NCBI GenBank assembly: GCA_036365515.1 | Contig: CM070873.1 | Coordinates: 177,369,604-177,433,603, forward strand | DNA from: Torymus aiolomorphi | Lineage: Eukaryota > Arthropoda > Insecta > Hymenoptera > Torymidae | Reading direction: 5' to 3' | DNA: 64,000 nt | Part shown: positions 10,049 through 21,248 of the stretch, piece by piece | Layout: every line of letters starts with the position of its first letter | How positions within the stretch are numbered: the first letter of the stretch is position 1 | Notes under the pieces: generated by a model | What the model was told of the DNA's origin: nothing | Database searches by the model: none | The model's input: only the letters and a program-made list of their open reading frames with translations | Position numbers and translations under genes: made by a program

Positions 10049-11137
10049 AGGTGTCTCATTTTAATCGCCCCAGGCAAATATCTCGAAAAGTAAGGGAGAT
10101 GGAAAAAAACTTTAAATACAAAAGTTGTAGGGTTCAAAGGGGGTCAGCTAATAGCAAAAACGACCTTGACCTTGAACTCTATTTTCAAGGTTATTTCGAG
10201 ATTAAAGTGATTTTTTTAAATGGGAACTCCTACTTTTGACCCCGGAAATGGAAAGAGCGAAAAATGTTACGTTCAGAAAGGTCTAATATGTTGGGGTTTC
10301 AAAGACATTTTAAGGTCAACCAACCAATTTAATGAGGTCGATCTGGGAATACCTCTAGGAAGTACAAATTTGACCTTGACGTTCAAGGTCATTTTAAGCT
10401 AAGTCGATTTTATAAAATGGAACCCCGAAAATGGAAAGAGCGGAAGATTTTCCGTCCGAATATGACCTTGACCTCGACTTTAACTGTGATCTGGAAGGTT
10501 ATTTTAAGGTCAAGCCGATTTTTTAAAAATCCCCTTATTTTTTACCTCGGAAATGAAAAGAGAAGAAAATTTTACGTTCAGATATGTATCGTCATATGGT
10601 ATCAAAATTGGTCCTTTGGGGTCAATTAAGGAGTTTTTTTAAAAATCGACTTAACCTTAAAATAACCTTCAAGGTCACGGTTGAGGTCAAGGTCGAGGTC
10701 AAGGTCATATTCGGATGTAAAATCTACCGCTCATTCGATTTTCGGGGTAAAAAATAACGGGTTCCATTTTATAAAATCGACTTACCTTAAACTGACCTTG
10801 AACGTCAAGGTTAATTTTGTGCTTCCTAGAGGTATTCTCAGGTCGACCTCATTAAATTGGCTGGTTGACCTTAAAATGACTTTGAAACTCCAACATATCA
10901 GACCTTTCTGAACGTAAAATTTTCCGCTCTTCCCATTTCCGGGGTCAAAAGTAGGGGTTCCCATTTAAAAAAATCACTTTGACCTTGAAATAACCTTGAA
11001 AATTGATTTCAAGGTCAAGGTCGTTGTTACTATTAGCTGACCCCCTTTGAACCCTACAACTTTTGTATTTAAAGTTTTTTTCCATCTCCCTTACTTTTCA
11101 AGATATTTGCCTGGGGCGATTAAAATGAGACACCTCG
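10049..11137. mobile_element. Non-autonomous palindromic element, ends related to the 6736-8864 transposon
   Basis: Arms 10049-10530 and 10635-11137 are reverse complements. Both ends read GGTGTCTCATTTTAATCGCC, matching GGTGACCCATTTTAATCGCC of the neighbouring transposon at all but a few positions. The arms share the CAAGGTCAAGGTC-rich composition. The right end shows CACGA followed by TA; the left end seems to have lost the first few bases. No transposase is present. The open frames in the arms mirror each other and are by-products of the repeat. Confidence 0.75.
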
Positions 11138-11504
11138 TGTATATATATATTTACTTGCAAATCGTAAATGTTAAATTAAAAGAAAAACAGAAGGACTTGT
11201 CACACTTCTTGAAATGGACATGTCAATACTCTTTAACATATGTGAAATTATTTTATAAATATACATCTGAATTATTGGCAATAAATATAAATGCTTTCTA
11301 TTATCTTGTACTAATTCAACTGATATTCAATCTTTGCTTCAATATATAGTTTCGTCTTACATGCTTATGACAAGAGGGCTAATATGAGAGAGCATTGGCA
11401 TTTTGTAGGGATTTACTACTGATGATACTGATGCTACTGCATCTTTAGCATACTAATAGTTCTAGTAAAAATTGGTTAGTGTAAGCATACAAATTATGAG
11501 GTAG
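11138..11504. other. AT-rich stretch, nothing recognised
   Basis: No gene, RNA or repeat could be supported here. Confidence 0.5.
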
Positions 11505-11630
11505 GAAATTGAAAAAAATGAACATCAGACAAACTATACTGGATACGGTAGTTTATTCCAGCCTAGCACTAGGGTGGAATACACTAGTGTATCCAATATA
11601 GTTCGTCTAATGTCCAATTTTTTCAATTTC
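11505..11630. repeat. Short imperfect palindrome
   Basis: The start GAAATTGAAAAAAATGAACA and the matching end TCCAATTTTTTCAATTTC frame a hairpin containing ACTATACTGGATAC and its inverse GTATCCAATATAGT. Arms are about 50 bp and the loop is short. Confidence 0.75.
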
Positions 11631-11958
11631 TTTAATCATACTTCTGCGAACAATTCAAGATACACCGTACAAATTATGAAGAATTTTGTGTACGCTAATC
11701 AAATTTTATTATTATAACTAACGTTTTTCGATCCATAATTCCCAATTAAAATATGTTAAGTTGAAATTCACTTTAATAAAATATATTAAGCCAAGTAAGA
11801 AAATTGGGATAGTAATAACTTATATATGTTATTCGTTAAACATAAGTATGGTATTGAAAGGACAGTAGCGATAGTGTTGTCTAGATCTAAAGTCATATGA
11901 AATGTCAGTGTTCTTTCATATTACTAACAAGAACAGATTGAATCTCTGTTGATTCGTT
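11631..11958. other. AT-rich stretch, nothing recognised
   Basis: No supported feature. Confidence 0.5.
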
Positions 11959-12334
11959 ACACGGAGAATAATTTATTTCTAAAATTTACTTTTTTTTATA
12001 CGGAAAGTTATTTTGTAGTAGCGCTAAGACATACTCAACATGTGTTTTAAATATTCATTTTTATTATTTTTGTAGCAAATTTTACCATTTGAAATAGTAC
12101 TTGTTAATTTATGACTGCTGCAAAAATAATAAAAATTTCTATTTCAAATAGTAAAATTTGCTATAAAAATAATAAAAATTATTATGTAAAAAGTAGAATT
12201 TGATATGAAAATTATAAAAGTTACTATATAAAACAGTAAAAATCCTACATGTCGAGTGTGTCCCAGCGCTACTATAAACATAATTAATTTTCTTATAAAA
12301 AGAGTAAAGTTTACAAATAAATTTTTCTCCGTGT
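11959..12334. repeat. Palindromic MITE-like element with ACACGGAGAA ends
   Basis: ACACGGAGAA at 11959 is matched by TTCTCCGTGT ending at 12334. Inner pairing includes agtagcgctaagacatactc against gagtgtgtcccagcgctact. The arms span nearly the whole 376 bp. No coding content; the AT-rich open frames within are artefacts. Confidence 0.65.
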
Positions 12335-12779
12335 ACAAGAAAATAAAAAGCATATATTATTATGGCCAATTCACATATAGTTATAAAATAACTTCACATA
12401 TTAAACAGTACTGACATGTGCGTGTCTAAGTTGCTGTTATATAAGTTACAACAAAAGACGAAACACAACAATTATTGCTGAATGCTACTTGGTCATTAAA
12501 ACATAACTTAAAGGTTGTACTTTAAAAACAGCAGTAAATTTAAAACAATACTATATTTAACATAGCCTTTTACAAACTATAAACTGTATTTCAATGATAA
12601 AGTAGCATTTAGCAATACTGCGTGGTTTCCTCTTTCACTGTAATTATATAATAACTTATACTTACATGAGTGGAAAACTGTGAATCCATAAATATTAAAG
12701 TGTACAAAACAGAATGTCAATTTCAATCGAAGACATACACCTGTCAATACTCTATAATATGTACCCCGGTTGCAAATAT
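12335..12779. other. AT-rich stretch, nothing recognised
   Basis: No gene or repeat could be supported. Confidence 0.5.
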
Positions 12780-13438
12780 TCACCTGGCTTTCACCCGAAT
12801 TTCCACCTGAATTATAATCTGAATTTTCACCTAAAAGTTACCTGTAATTCATGTAAAATGTACGTGAAACCCACCCAAATTTTATGTGATTTGTACGTGT
12901 AGTTCACGTGTCAAAATTCTAAAAACGTCACTTGAAATTCACATGATTTTCACCCGATATTCACGTGAACTTCACCAGAGATAAATTAAAGCTTCGATCT
13001 CCTGTTGTCATTTTCTCAGGTAATTTTCACGTGATTTTCAGAAGATTGCCGTATGAACTTCATGTAGATGTCAGGTTCATTTCACCTATATTTCCCGATA
13101 TTTTCGGGTGAATTTTACCTGAAATTCACATGATTATTACCCGAAATTCTCGTAAACTTCACTAAAAATAAATGATAGGTTTGTTCTATGACATTCTTTC
13201 CTAGGTGAATTTCACGTGATTTACAGTAGATTTACATGTCATATGCACACGAATTTCAGATTCATTTTACCTACATTTCACGGTTTTAGAGGTGAATTTA
13301 ACGTAAAATCTACGTCATTTTCACCCAATATTTACGTGAACTTCACCAGAGATAAATTAAAGCTTTGTTCTCGTGTTATCCTTTTCTCAGGTGAATTTCA
13401 TGTGATTTTCAGAAGATATTCGTATGAACTTCATGCGG
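12780..13438. repeat. ~185-bp satellite, left block
   Basis: Degenerate tandem units marked by CTTCACCAGAGATAAATTAA at about 12970 and 13343, with a diverged unit at about 13157, so the monomer is about 185 bp. The units are full of GTGAATTTCACGTGAT-type short inverted motifs. The array is interrupted at 13438 by an LTR retrotransposon and resumes at 18660. Confidence 0.8.
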
Positions 13439-14356
13439 TGTAACGGAGTACAGTTAGGGAGAGGGTAATAATCCCTCTGAGGTGTTCGCGGGGTAATATA
13501 CGGGCGTACTATACGCTCGAGCGACTCACCGTTGTAGAATTACCTGTAGGCCGGCAGAAACGCCTCAGCACAGGTTCCGAATGTGCGAGCCCAGCGTCTA
13601 TCGTAGAAAGCTTAGGCCGCTTTCTACTAGAACCGGCGCTGCGCTCTGCCACTGCTGCCAACTGCTGCCTGCGAACTACCGGCTGCTCACTACGACCTAG
13701 CTTGATCTGCGCAGCCGTTCTTACTTAGCTTATGAATATTTACTCCCGTTACCGATGCTTCTCTGGGGGGCAATGCCCGCGACTAGGTGCAGCGCTGAAA
13801 ATGGTAGAGGGCGCTATTCGGGAAAAACATGCATAGGTTAGGTTCGATGTGGTGGCGGGGCCGCTCCCCCGCTCACTCGCTACAAACACGCTCTAATGGT
13901 GTGTACAAATACAATCACGCGGGGCTGGCCTGTCATCGCAAGCTGTCTCTCTCGCACTCGCTCATTGGCCCTCGCACTCGCTGCAAGGGGCCGGTGATGG
14001 AGCAAGCCTCACCGTCCCCGCCCACGTGGAGATTTTATATCTCTCCCTCTCACGATCCCTCGTGATTGGTTGCGGGGCTGTAGCGGTCACGGTTGCAGCA
14101 GTGGAGGCGCGGCTTACACACTCTTCTCCACAGTGTGCGCGTCGGTGACGATCGACTACTATCGCGTGTCATGGCAGTCAACAACATGACCGCAGCGTCG
14201 CATCGGTAGCGGCGCCGCGGCTTCGTCTTCTTCTCTATCTGCCTCATTCGCGCGCCGCCTGGCGCGTTATCACTCATGATACGTGCAAGCGTGCGAGATT
14301 TGAATCTCGCAATGCAGTATACGTGATTCTCATAACTTATATCGGCGCCCGTTACA
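13439..14356 (-). repeat. 3' LTR of gypsy-like element (918 bp)
   Basis: It begins TGTAACGGAGTACAGTTAGG and ends CGCCCGTTACA. Relative to the other LTR it lacks about 210 bp around 13835, where GTTCGATGTGGTGGCGGGG joins directly. On the minus strand it follows a purine-containing stretch ending CTGGGTGGCAGG that could serve as a polypurine tract. Confidence 0.85.
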
Positions 14357-14589
14357 CCTGCCACCCAGATTTGGTGTCCCCTCGGGCGTTACATCGAGGA
14401 AGGAAAAGGCGCTGAAATAAAGAGGCAGGACAGCGAAGTATTTCGATCTGTTTTCTTTCCCCTTTTACTGCGATGCTGGCTTTTTGCGTTTAGGCGGGTG
14501 ATGGGCCCGATCTGGGCACCGGAAGCTTCCCCCGCTCTTCCTTCGGGGTTTCTGCATCTACGTCTTGCAATCTACGCTGTGTGCTAGGT

Positions 14590-14966
14590 GGCCGGGCTCA
14601 TGTCGGTAGAGCTCTGCACAGCCGTATTCATGGCGAAGAGAAGTTCTGTCAGCTTCTTATCCCATGCGGTGTACTGCTCTTTAACGTAAGGAGCAACTAT
14701 CTACCTGGGTAGCCTGAGTGTGGTAGGGTGGAGTGTTGGCGTGATGCATACCGCGCTCTCTCAGAAAGTCTGCCACGATATGGTACGAAAACGCTGTGTC
14801 GTGGTTTGATACGAAGACTTCCGGGCAACCGAACCGCAGAAATATCTTCCAATTGATTTCCCCTACCACCGTCTTTGCCTCGACCTTGCGTATCGGCGAG
14901 GCTTCCACCCGCCTGGTGCACAGGTCTTGGAGTACCAAAATGTTCTCGAAGCCTTTTGAGGTGCAA
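14590..14966 (-). pseudogene. Ty3/gypsy integrase core remnant
   Basis: On the minus strand the frame carries VVGEINWKIFLRFGCPEVFV, then TAFSYHIVADFLRERGMHHA and NTPPYHTQA, the central part of a DDE retroviral-type integrase. In another frame it continues KEQYTAWDKKLTELLFAMNT, the next conserved block, ending at a TAG near 14604. The expected second aspartate region reads SNHDT instead of the usual sDnGt. With one frameshift and no N-terminal zinc domain it cannot encode a working integrase. It lies next to the 3' LTR as expected for the gypsy gene order. Confidence 0.8.
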
Positions 14967-15033
14967 GGCCGTGGTCCAATAATGTCTATAATAATAATAT
15001 AATAATAGTCTACCGTTAATAAGCCATGACCTG

Positions 15034-16206
15034 TCAGGGTCTCTCGACGACTCGGCGTCTCATGTGGTTGTCTGGAGATCTCTGTTCAGCTTTAGCCTTC
15101 AGACTCTCTCGCTGAAGGTCGCTGGCGACGTTTGGTCCAGTGGTAGACACTACTATGGGATCGGTTGTCAAGCTTGCAACCTCAAGCTCGACATAGGCTT
15201 CTGCGTCCTTGCAGAATAGCCTATCCGCATCCGAGTCAAGTACGGCTCGAAACGCTCGTATGAATTCAATAGGAGTCAGCGTCCAGCTGGGACATGAGGG
15301 CCACTTGTTTTCCCTTCTTGTGCCCTTTCGACTTGGGCGACGTATTGCTCGAGGAGGGCGGCTTGTATGCCATTTCTGGCAACAAGGTGGCTCCTGGCGG
15401 TGGCGGTGGTAGATAGGCCTTGGAGTACTCCAAGGTTTGCTCAGCATCTACCGTCAGATCAAGCAGCTCCTCAACGGTGCGGAAGTCCGATCTCTGAACC
15501 ATCGCTTGCAGCCGCGGCTTGAGATTGCGGTGGAGCTGATCCAGCTGTTGTTCGAGGCTGGAGCGGGCGATATCTTTCTCATGATCACGATGAGGCACGT
15601 GATGTAGTCCCTCACGGCCTCATACGCCCCTTGCGTGCTACTGTTGGTTTCGGCCACTAGCCGCTGCTGGTACATTCGGCTCGTGCCGTATCAGCGTCGC
15701 GCAGTCTCTACTAATAACAGTCTGACGTCCTTTGACACTTGGAACTCCGTTCCGTCGCTTGCCTGGAGACGCAGCATGTCTCCTCGATGCGTCGGTGGTA
15801 CATTCGCCCGCGCGTCCTGTGTGTCATCGCGAATGTCGTTTGGTTGCGCTGTCTCTTCTTCGTAGATGTCTACCACGCTTGGGCTAGGCGTCCTTGCCGT
15901 GGGTTCTTGGCTTTGTAGGTGTTGGTACTCTTTTGAGGCCTCCTCCGTGGATCTTCGCAGTATTTCCCATACTACCTCGCTTTTCAGTACTACCTCCAGT
16001 GGGTGTATATCCCAACTGGAGGCAGCGATGAGTGAGTCATCCTCCTCATTGATAATCCTCCGCAGGAGCTCATTCCCGCTGGCAATTCGTTGCGCGATTA
16101 TTTCACCCGAACTGACCGCCTCCACGAAGTCCTCTGGCACGTATATACCCAACACCCGCTTGTTCAGCCTGTCCATTCGATGGAACAGGATGCACTGTTT
16201 GCTCAT
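15034..16206 (-). pseudogene. Gag-like gene of the gypsy-like element, frameshifted
   Basis: Three overlapping minus-strand frames follow each other: 15691-16206 (171 codons from an ATG), 15266-15598 and 15034-15447. The middle one has LEQQLDQLHRNLKPRLQAMV and FRTVEELLDLTVDAEQTLEY, a helix pattern seen in the capsid C-terminal region of Ty3/gypsy Gag, followed by a proline run and a basic tail. No CCHC knuckle was found, and at least two frameshifts are needed to connect the parts. Assignment to Gag rests on this pattern and on position near the 5' LTR. Confidence 0.65.
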
Positions 16207-17494
16207 TCCTAGGCAAACCAGGTAGCTGTCAATCTCACTCCGGGAGATTGACCGCAGCCAAGCACAGCCTCTTCTACGTCATAGCCCATGACACTGCTGA
16301 GGTCGGTCTTTGTGTGTGTAAGGGCATTGATAAACAATCCTGTGAAACTCTAAGTGCTCTTGCACTGCCAGTGGTATCCTTCACAAGGTCTCTACTGGAT
16401 TATCACTGGCTGAAATTATTCCGAAATTCCCAACTGGTGGTTTGGTCTTCGCACATTAGACCACGATAATCTCGCTGTTTATCTGCTTGCTTGGAGGTTA
16501 CGTCGCTATTTATGTATTGCGCAAACGTAAATGTCGCCTGCGCAAACAATTCCACGGGATCTCAACCTCAATTGCCTACCGTTAATGCGTGCGCGAATAA
16601 ACTTGCCGCACGATCGAACGATTTCGTGCAGAGAAACTGAAATTTCATCCCTTCGCGAGTTGTGCATGCGCAGAATCGAACGTCAGTGTTTGCGCTAATG
16701 TACTCGTTCGATGTGCGAACGATTCCGCGGGGGTGGAATTTAAAATTCGATTTTCACCCGCTGCGCATACGCAGAACTGAAAATCGATGGACGCGCAAAT
16801 CTACTCGTCCGATGCGCAAACGATTCCGCGGGTGTAAAATTTTAACTTCGTTTTTTATCAGCTGCGCATGCGCAGAGACGAAAATCACTGTGCGAATCTA
16901 CCCTTTAGATGTGCAGACGAACCCGCGCGAGTGAAATTTAACTCTTCAGTTTTTACCTGCTGCGCATGCGCAGATCCGAAAATCAATACGCGTGCAATTG
17001 AGGCTCTGGCCAGAGCAAACGTTTGCGCGACTTACTCCGCTGATCCGGGATTGTCCACCGATGAACAAATTCACCCTCAGAGACTCCTAAAAGTTATTGC
17101 GCGACCTTGAAATTCGTTTGTCTCTCTCCCGGCGTGCACGTGTGTCGACCAACAAGGAGATAAACGCTAAAAACAATCTACCCTAACAATTATTAATAAT
17201 ATAATAAATAATTAATAAATAATCAATAACTATTCTCCTTGTTGCCCTCGCTAATTATTGCAACAATTGCTCGGACTTTACAAGCACTTTTCATCACTAC
17301 GTATGTGTAGGCCGGGTTATTTCCTCCAAGCAAGGTTAGAAACCACCAGTTGGATACCCTTGCACACACCATACACTTTTATAATAATTAATTATCACCA
17401 CGATAATTAATTATTCGCAACGCGCGTCTCGACCTGTTAGAAAAAGTTTAATTATTCCCTAACGTATGCCTTTCAACACGTTAAGGACGCCAGT
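16207..17494 (-). other. Long untranslated leader of the gypsy-like element
   Basis: About 1.3 kb between the 5' LTR and gag. It contains degenerate ~100-bp tandem repeats at about 16640-16990 and an AT-rich segment with small inverted repeats at 17180-17420. No gene is supported. Confidence 0.65.
16640..16990 (-). repeat. ~100-bp degenerate tandem repeats in leader
   Basis: Three to four units, each with GCTGCGCATGCGCAGA, a GAAAATC box, GATGCGCAAACGATTCCGCG and a AAATTTTAACTTC-type stretch. Units begin near 16660, 16760, 16860 and 16960. Confidence 0.75.
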
Positions 17495-18659
17495 TGTAAC
17501 GAGGTACAGTTAGGGAGAGGGTAATAATCCCTCACAGGGGTTCGTGGGGTAATATACGGGCGTACTATATGCCAGGGGGACTCACCGTTGTAGAATTACC
17601 TGTAGGCCGGCAGAAGCGCCTCGGTACAGGTTCCGAAGATGCGAGTCCAGCTTCTATTGTAGAAAGCTTAGGACGCTTTCTACTAGAGCCGGCGTTGCGC
17701 TCTGCCGCAGCTGCCAACCGCTGCCCGCGAACTACCGGCTGCTCGCTATGACCTAGCTTTACCTGCGCAGCCGGACTTACCCATACAACACCGCTGACCT
17801 AACCTCAAGCGGCTTAATACTTGCTGCCGTTACCGATGCTTCTCTAGAGGGCAATGCTCGCGACTAGCTGCAGCGCTGAAAATGGTAGAGGGCGGTATTC
17901 GGAAAAAACATGCATAGGTTAGGTTCGCTAAAGAATAATGCGTGACTCGAATTTTAAGATAAAATAAAGAGGGTTTATTGAATTAAAATTGATAGTCGCG
18001 CTAAGGGACACGGAATTCGAACAATGGTCAATATAAAGAGACGCGCAGGCCGAGACTTTGTAGCGCCGGAAACCGGTGCCAACGGCCTAACCTCCCACGC
18101 GAGGTTAAGGTTTGCGCAGACGTAGCCGCGGCATAAGCCGTAGCCGATGTGGGGGCGGGGCCGCTGCCCCACTCACTCGCTACAAACACGCTCTAATGGT
18201 GTGAACAAATACAATCACGCGGGGCTGGCCAGCCATCGCAAGCTATCTCTCTCGCACCCGCTCGTTGACCCTCGCACTCGCTGCAAGTGGGGCCGGTGAT
18301 GGCGCAAGCCTCACTGTCCCCGTCCACGTGGAGATTCTATATCTCTCCCTCTCACGATCCCTCGTGATTGGTGGCGGGGCTGTGGCGGTCACGGTTGCAG
18401 CGGTGGAGGCGCGGCACACACACTCTTCTCCACAGGGTGCGCGTCGGTGACGATCGACTACTATCGCGTGTCACGGCAGTCAACAACATGGCCGCGGCGC
18501 CGCATCGGTAGCGGCGCGGCTGCTTCGTCTTCTTCTCCATCTGCCTCATTGGTGCGCCGCATGGCGCGCTATCACTCATGATACGTGCAAGCGCGCGAGA
18601 TTCGAATCTCGCCAATCCGGTATATGTGATTCTCATAACTTATATCGGCGCCCGTTACA
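17495..18659 (-). repeat. 5' LTR of gypsy-like element (1165 bp)
   Basis: Full-length partner of 13439-14356, ending CGCCCGTTACA. It retains about 210 bp (about 17930-18145) missing from the other LTR. Confidence 0.85.
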
Positions 18660-18860
18660 GTGGATATCAGGTTCATTTCACCTATATTTCGCTATATTTC
18701 CAGGTGAATTTTACCTGAAATTCTCGTGATTTTTATCCGAAATCCTCGTAAACTTCACTAAAATTAAATTATAGCTTTGCTCTCATGATATTCTTTCCCA
18801 GGTGAATTTCACGTGATTTACAGTAGATTCACTGTGAATTTTAGGTCATCTTCATGTTTT
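18660..18860. repeat. ~185-bp satellite, right block
   Basis: Continuation of the left block, with GTGAATTTCACGTGATTTAC at about 18802 matching 13205, and CTTCACTAAAATTAAATTAT at about 18751 matching 13157. Confidence 0.8.
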
Positions 18861-18991
18861 GCCACGTTACAAATTTTACTTTTTAATTAATGCAAATTTC
18901 AAATAAAGTACTTAAAATCTTAATTTGTTTATTAATTTATTCAAACCATATTTATAATTAATATCACATTGATTTATTCATTTATTTCTGA

Positions 18992-19278
18992 TGGAATTTA
19001 AAGGTTGTGGAGATGGAGCGCGTATAAATAAAAAGGTTCTTGTAAAATAACTGTGGTTTTATTTAAAAGTACTAGTGATACTGAGAGAGATGTACTCTTG
19101 ATGACGAGAGATGACGCTTCGCGTCGGAAGTCCAAGTGAGAGAGCCGAAAAGCCATTAGATACAAATTTAGAACTTATTACATAACAGTTATACTACTTG
19201 ATTCAATAGACGTTACAATAGACCGCGGGTAATTTAAACTGATACTTAAATTATTTAATTGCTTAAAATATCACATCA
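18992..19278 (-). repeat. 3' LTR of copia element
   Basis: A 287-bp direct repeat of 24319-24612. On the minus strand it is preceded by the purine stretch GAGAGGCG. Confidence 0.9.
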
Positions 19279-19479
19279 CGCCTCTCAATTGAATAATTTA
19301 ATCTTAAATGCTACGTTACATTTCATATTTACATTTTTCTCTCTCATGTAAAAGGTTATACAATAAAACAATGTTTGTCGCAGAATACAAAGTTAACAAT
19401 ATTAAAATACTATATAAAATCATTCCTTCTAGTAATCTTATTCACATATCTTCTTTAAACCAATTGCATCTGTGAATTC

Positions 19480-20655
19480 TTATAGTTTGTTCTTGACGGT
19501 GGCTTTGGTCAGAGCATCAGCCATCATGGCTGTCGAAGGAACAAAATTTACTTCTATTTTCTTGTTTTGAATACTCCCTTTGATGAAATGATGCCTCACA
19601 TTAATATGTTTGGTTCTGCTACTAAATTCGTTGTTCTTGCTCAGATCAATGGCTCCTTTATTGTCGCAAAAAATGGTTAATGCTTTGTCCTTTGGCATTA
19701 TGAGTAATTCTTTTGCGAAACGATTGAGCCATAGGGCCTCTTGCGTGGCTGCTGACAAGGACAGGTATTCGGCTTCAGTACTTGAAAGAGCTACTGTTGA
19801 TTGCCTTCTGGAATTCCAACTGACTGCTCCACCTTGTAGAGTGAAAACGTAACCTGAAACAGAGCGACTGTCTTCAGGGTCTGTAGCCCAGCTGGCATCA
19901 CAGTATCCTATAATATTCCGGTTTCCTTCTCTTGAGTATTTCAAGCCTAAATTCCTGGTACCTTGCAAGTACCTGAAGATCCTTTTGACGATTGCCCAAT
20001 GTGATTCATCGAAACACTTGTTGAATTTACTGATAGTACTTACGGCAAATGCTATGTCAGGTCTGGTACCCTGCACCAGATATAACAAGGAGCCAACTGC
20101 GTTCTGGTAAGGTATATCAGACGGATTAAAAACAGCTTGTGGTGATAATGTTGAATTTGGACTGCTATTTGGATCCACGGGTGTTGTTGTACTTCTACAT
20201 TCACTCATTCCAAAAGTGTTCAAGAGTGAGGTTATGTAGTCATTCTGGTCTATTTCAATGACTCCATGATCCTTGTCACGACGTACGTTGATTCCTAAAC
20301 ATTTTTGGGTGGGTCCCAAATCCTTGATTTTGCACATTTTACTTAAACCTTCCTTGAGTATTTGCAAGAAGTCTATACTGTTGGTCACAACGATGAGATC
20401 ATCTACAAACAAAGCTATGATAATACATTTATTTTTATTATAATAACTATAAATACAAGAGTCATAGCTAGATTGGTGTAAGTTAATTGACTTAAGCGTT
20501 TGATCCAGTTTCAAGTTCCAGTTTCGACTGCCTTGTTTCAGACCGTAAATGGCTTTTCTTAGTAGGCAGACTTTATTTTCTTGACCTTCTACTACAAATC
20601 CTTGAGGTTGCTGAAGATATACAGTTTCTGTCATACTCCCATGCAGAAATGACAC
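19480..20655 (-). pseudogene. Copia reverse transcriptase / RNase H
   Basis: A 391-residue open frame starting inside the RT. It contains YLQQPQGFVV, KAIYGLKQGSRNW, the catalytic LFVDDLIV (about residues 91-98), PYQNAVGSLLYL, the RNase H start GYCDASWATD (about residue 250), STEAEYLSLSAATQEALWL and ends with KHINVRHHFIK and ADALTK. These are textbook Ty1/copia blocks. The first codons follow a deletion joint: the integrase frame upstream ends within 25 bases of it. The RT lacks its N-terminal fingers and first catalytic aspartate region, so it is inactive although the rest is open. Confidence 0.92.
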
Positions 20656-21248
20656 TTCTTGGGAGATCTATTGGAGAGATAAGCAGCTGTGGTCACAGCT
20701 TCTACCCATAAATGGTTGGGTAGCTTGGATTTTACAAGCATACAACTCGCCTTCTCCAATAGAATCCTGTTGACGCGTTCAGCTCTCCCATTTTGTTGGG
20801 GCTGATAGGCTACGGAGGTCTGATGGCTAACACCCATTTTCTCCAACATACTTCTAACTGTCGAGTTCACGTACTCGCGTCCATTATCAGTTCTGAGCAC
20901 TTTCAGTTTGCAGCCAGTTTGGTTTTCAGCTATCTTGATAAACTTCTTCATGGTTTCAGGTACTTCATTTTTATTCTTGATGAAGTAAACAAAGATCTTT
21001 CTCGAATAATCGTCAAGGAATGTGACGAAATACTTTACCTTGCCAATTGATAAACTTTCAATTTGGCATACATCACTATGTACTAACTGTAGTGGTGACG
21101 AGGCACGTTTACTGTTTGCCTTGAAGGGTTTGCTGACTAGTTTGCCTATAACACACACTTCACACCTGCGAGGCTGATCATCCTGAAGTTTGATTCCCGT
21201 TGCCACTTTACAGAGCTGCTTTAGGTATGCAGCATTTAAATGTCCGAG
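20631..21248 (-). pseudogene. Copia integrase, C-terminally deleted
   Basis: The open frame from 21206 includes RCEVCVIGK (the CC of the N-terminal HHCC zinc site), VHSDVCQIES (first catalytic Asp), LRTDNGREYVN (second Asp) and NGRAERVNRILLE (catalytic Glu), so the DDE core is present. The HH part, LWHR then LGHLNAAYL, lies just upstream and is interrupted by TGA at 21249-21251. After LSNRSPK the sequence jumps directly to RT, so the C-terminal domain is missing. Confidence 0.9.

Larger units (their letters stand above)
13439..18659 (-). mobile_element. Ty3/gypsy-like LTR retrotransposon, internally deleted
   Basis: Two direct LTRs (13439-14356, 17495-18659) begin TGTAACG and end CGTTACA. 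Immediately outside are GCGG on the left and GTGG on the right, consistent with a 4-bp target duplication with one change. The surrounding satellite also rejoins in register across the insertion. Internal reading frames are on the minus strand: gag-like sequence at 15034-16206 and an integrase remnant at 14590-14966. Protease, RT and RNase H are missing; the break lies near 14985-15010. On the minus strand a TGGCGTCCTTAACGTG stretch follows the 5' LTR after two bases and is the likely primer-binding site. Confidence 0.85.

Noticed and set aside
10051..10964. Several 60-76 codon frames in the palindrome at 10049-11137
   Set aside because: Mirror-image frames in the arms and dominated by the GTCAAGGTCAAGG-type repeat.
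15209..15865. Plus-strand frames over the gypsy gag
   Set aside because: Shadows of the minus-strand gag frames; no matching domain.
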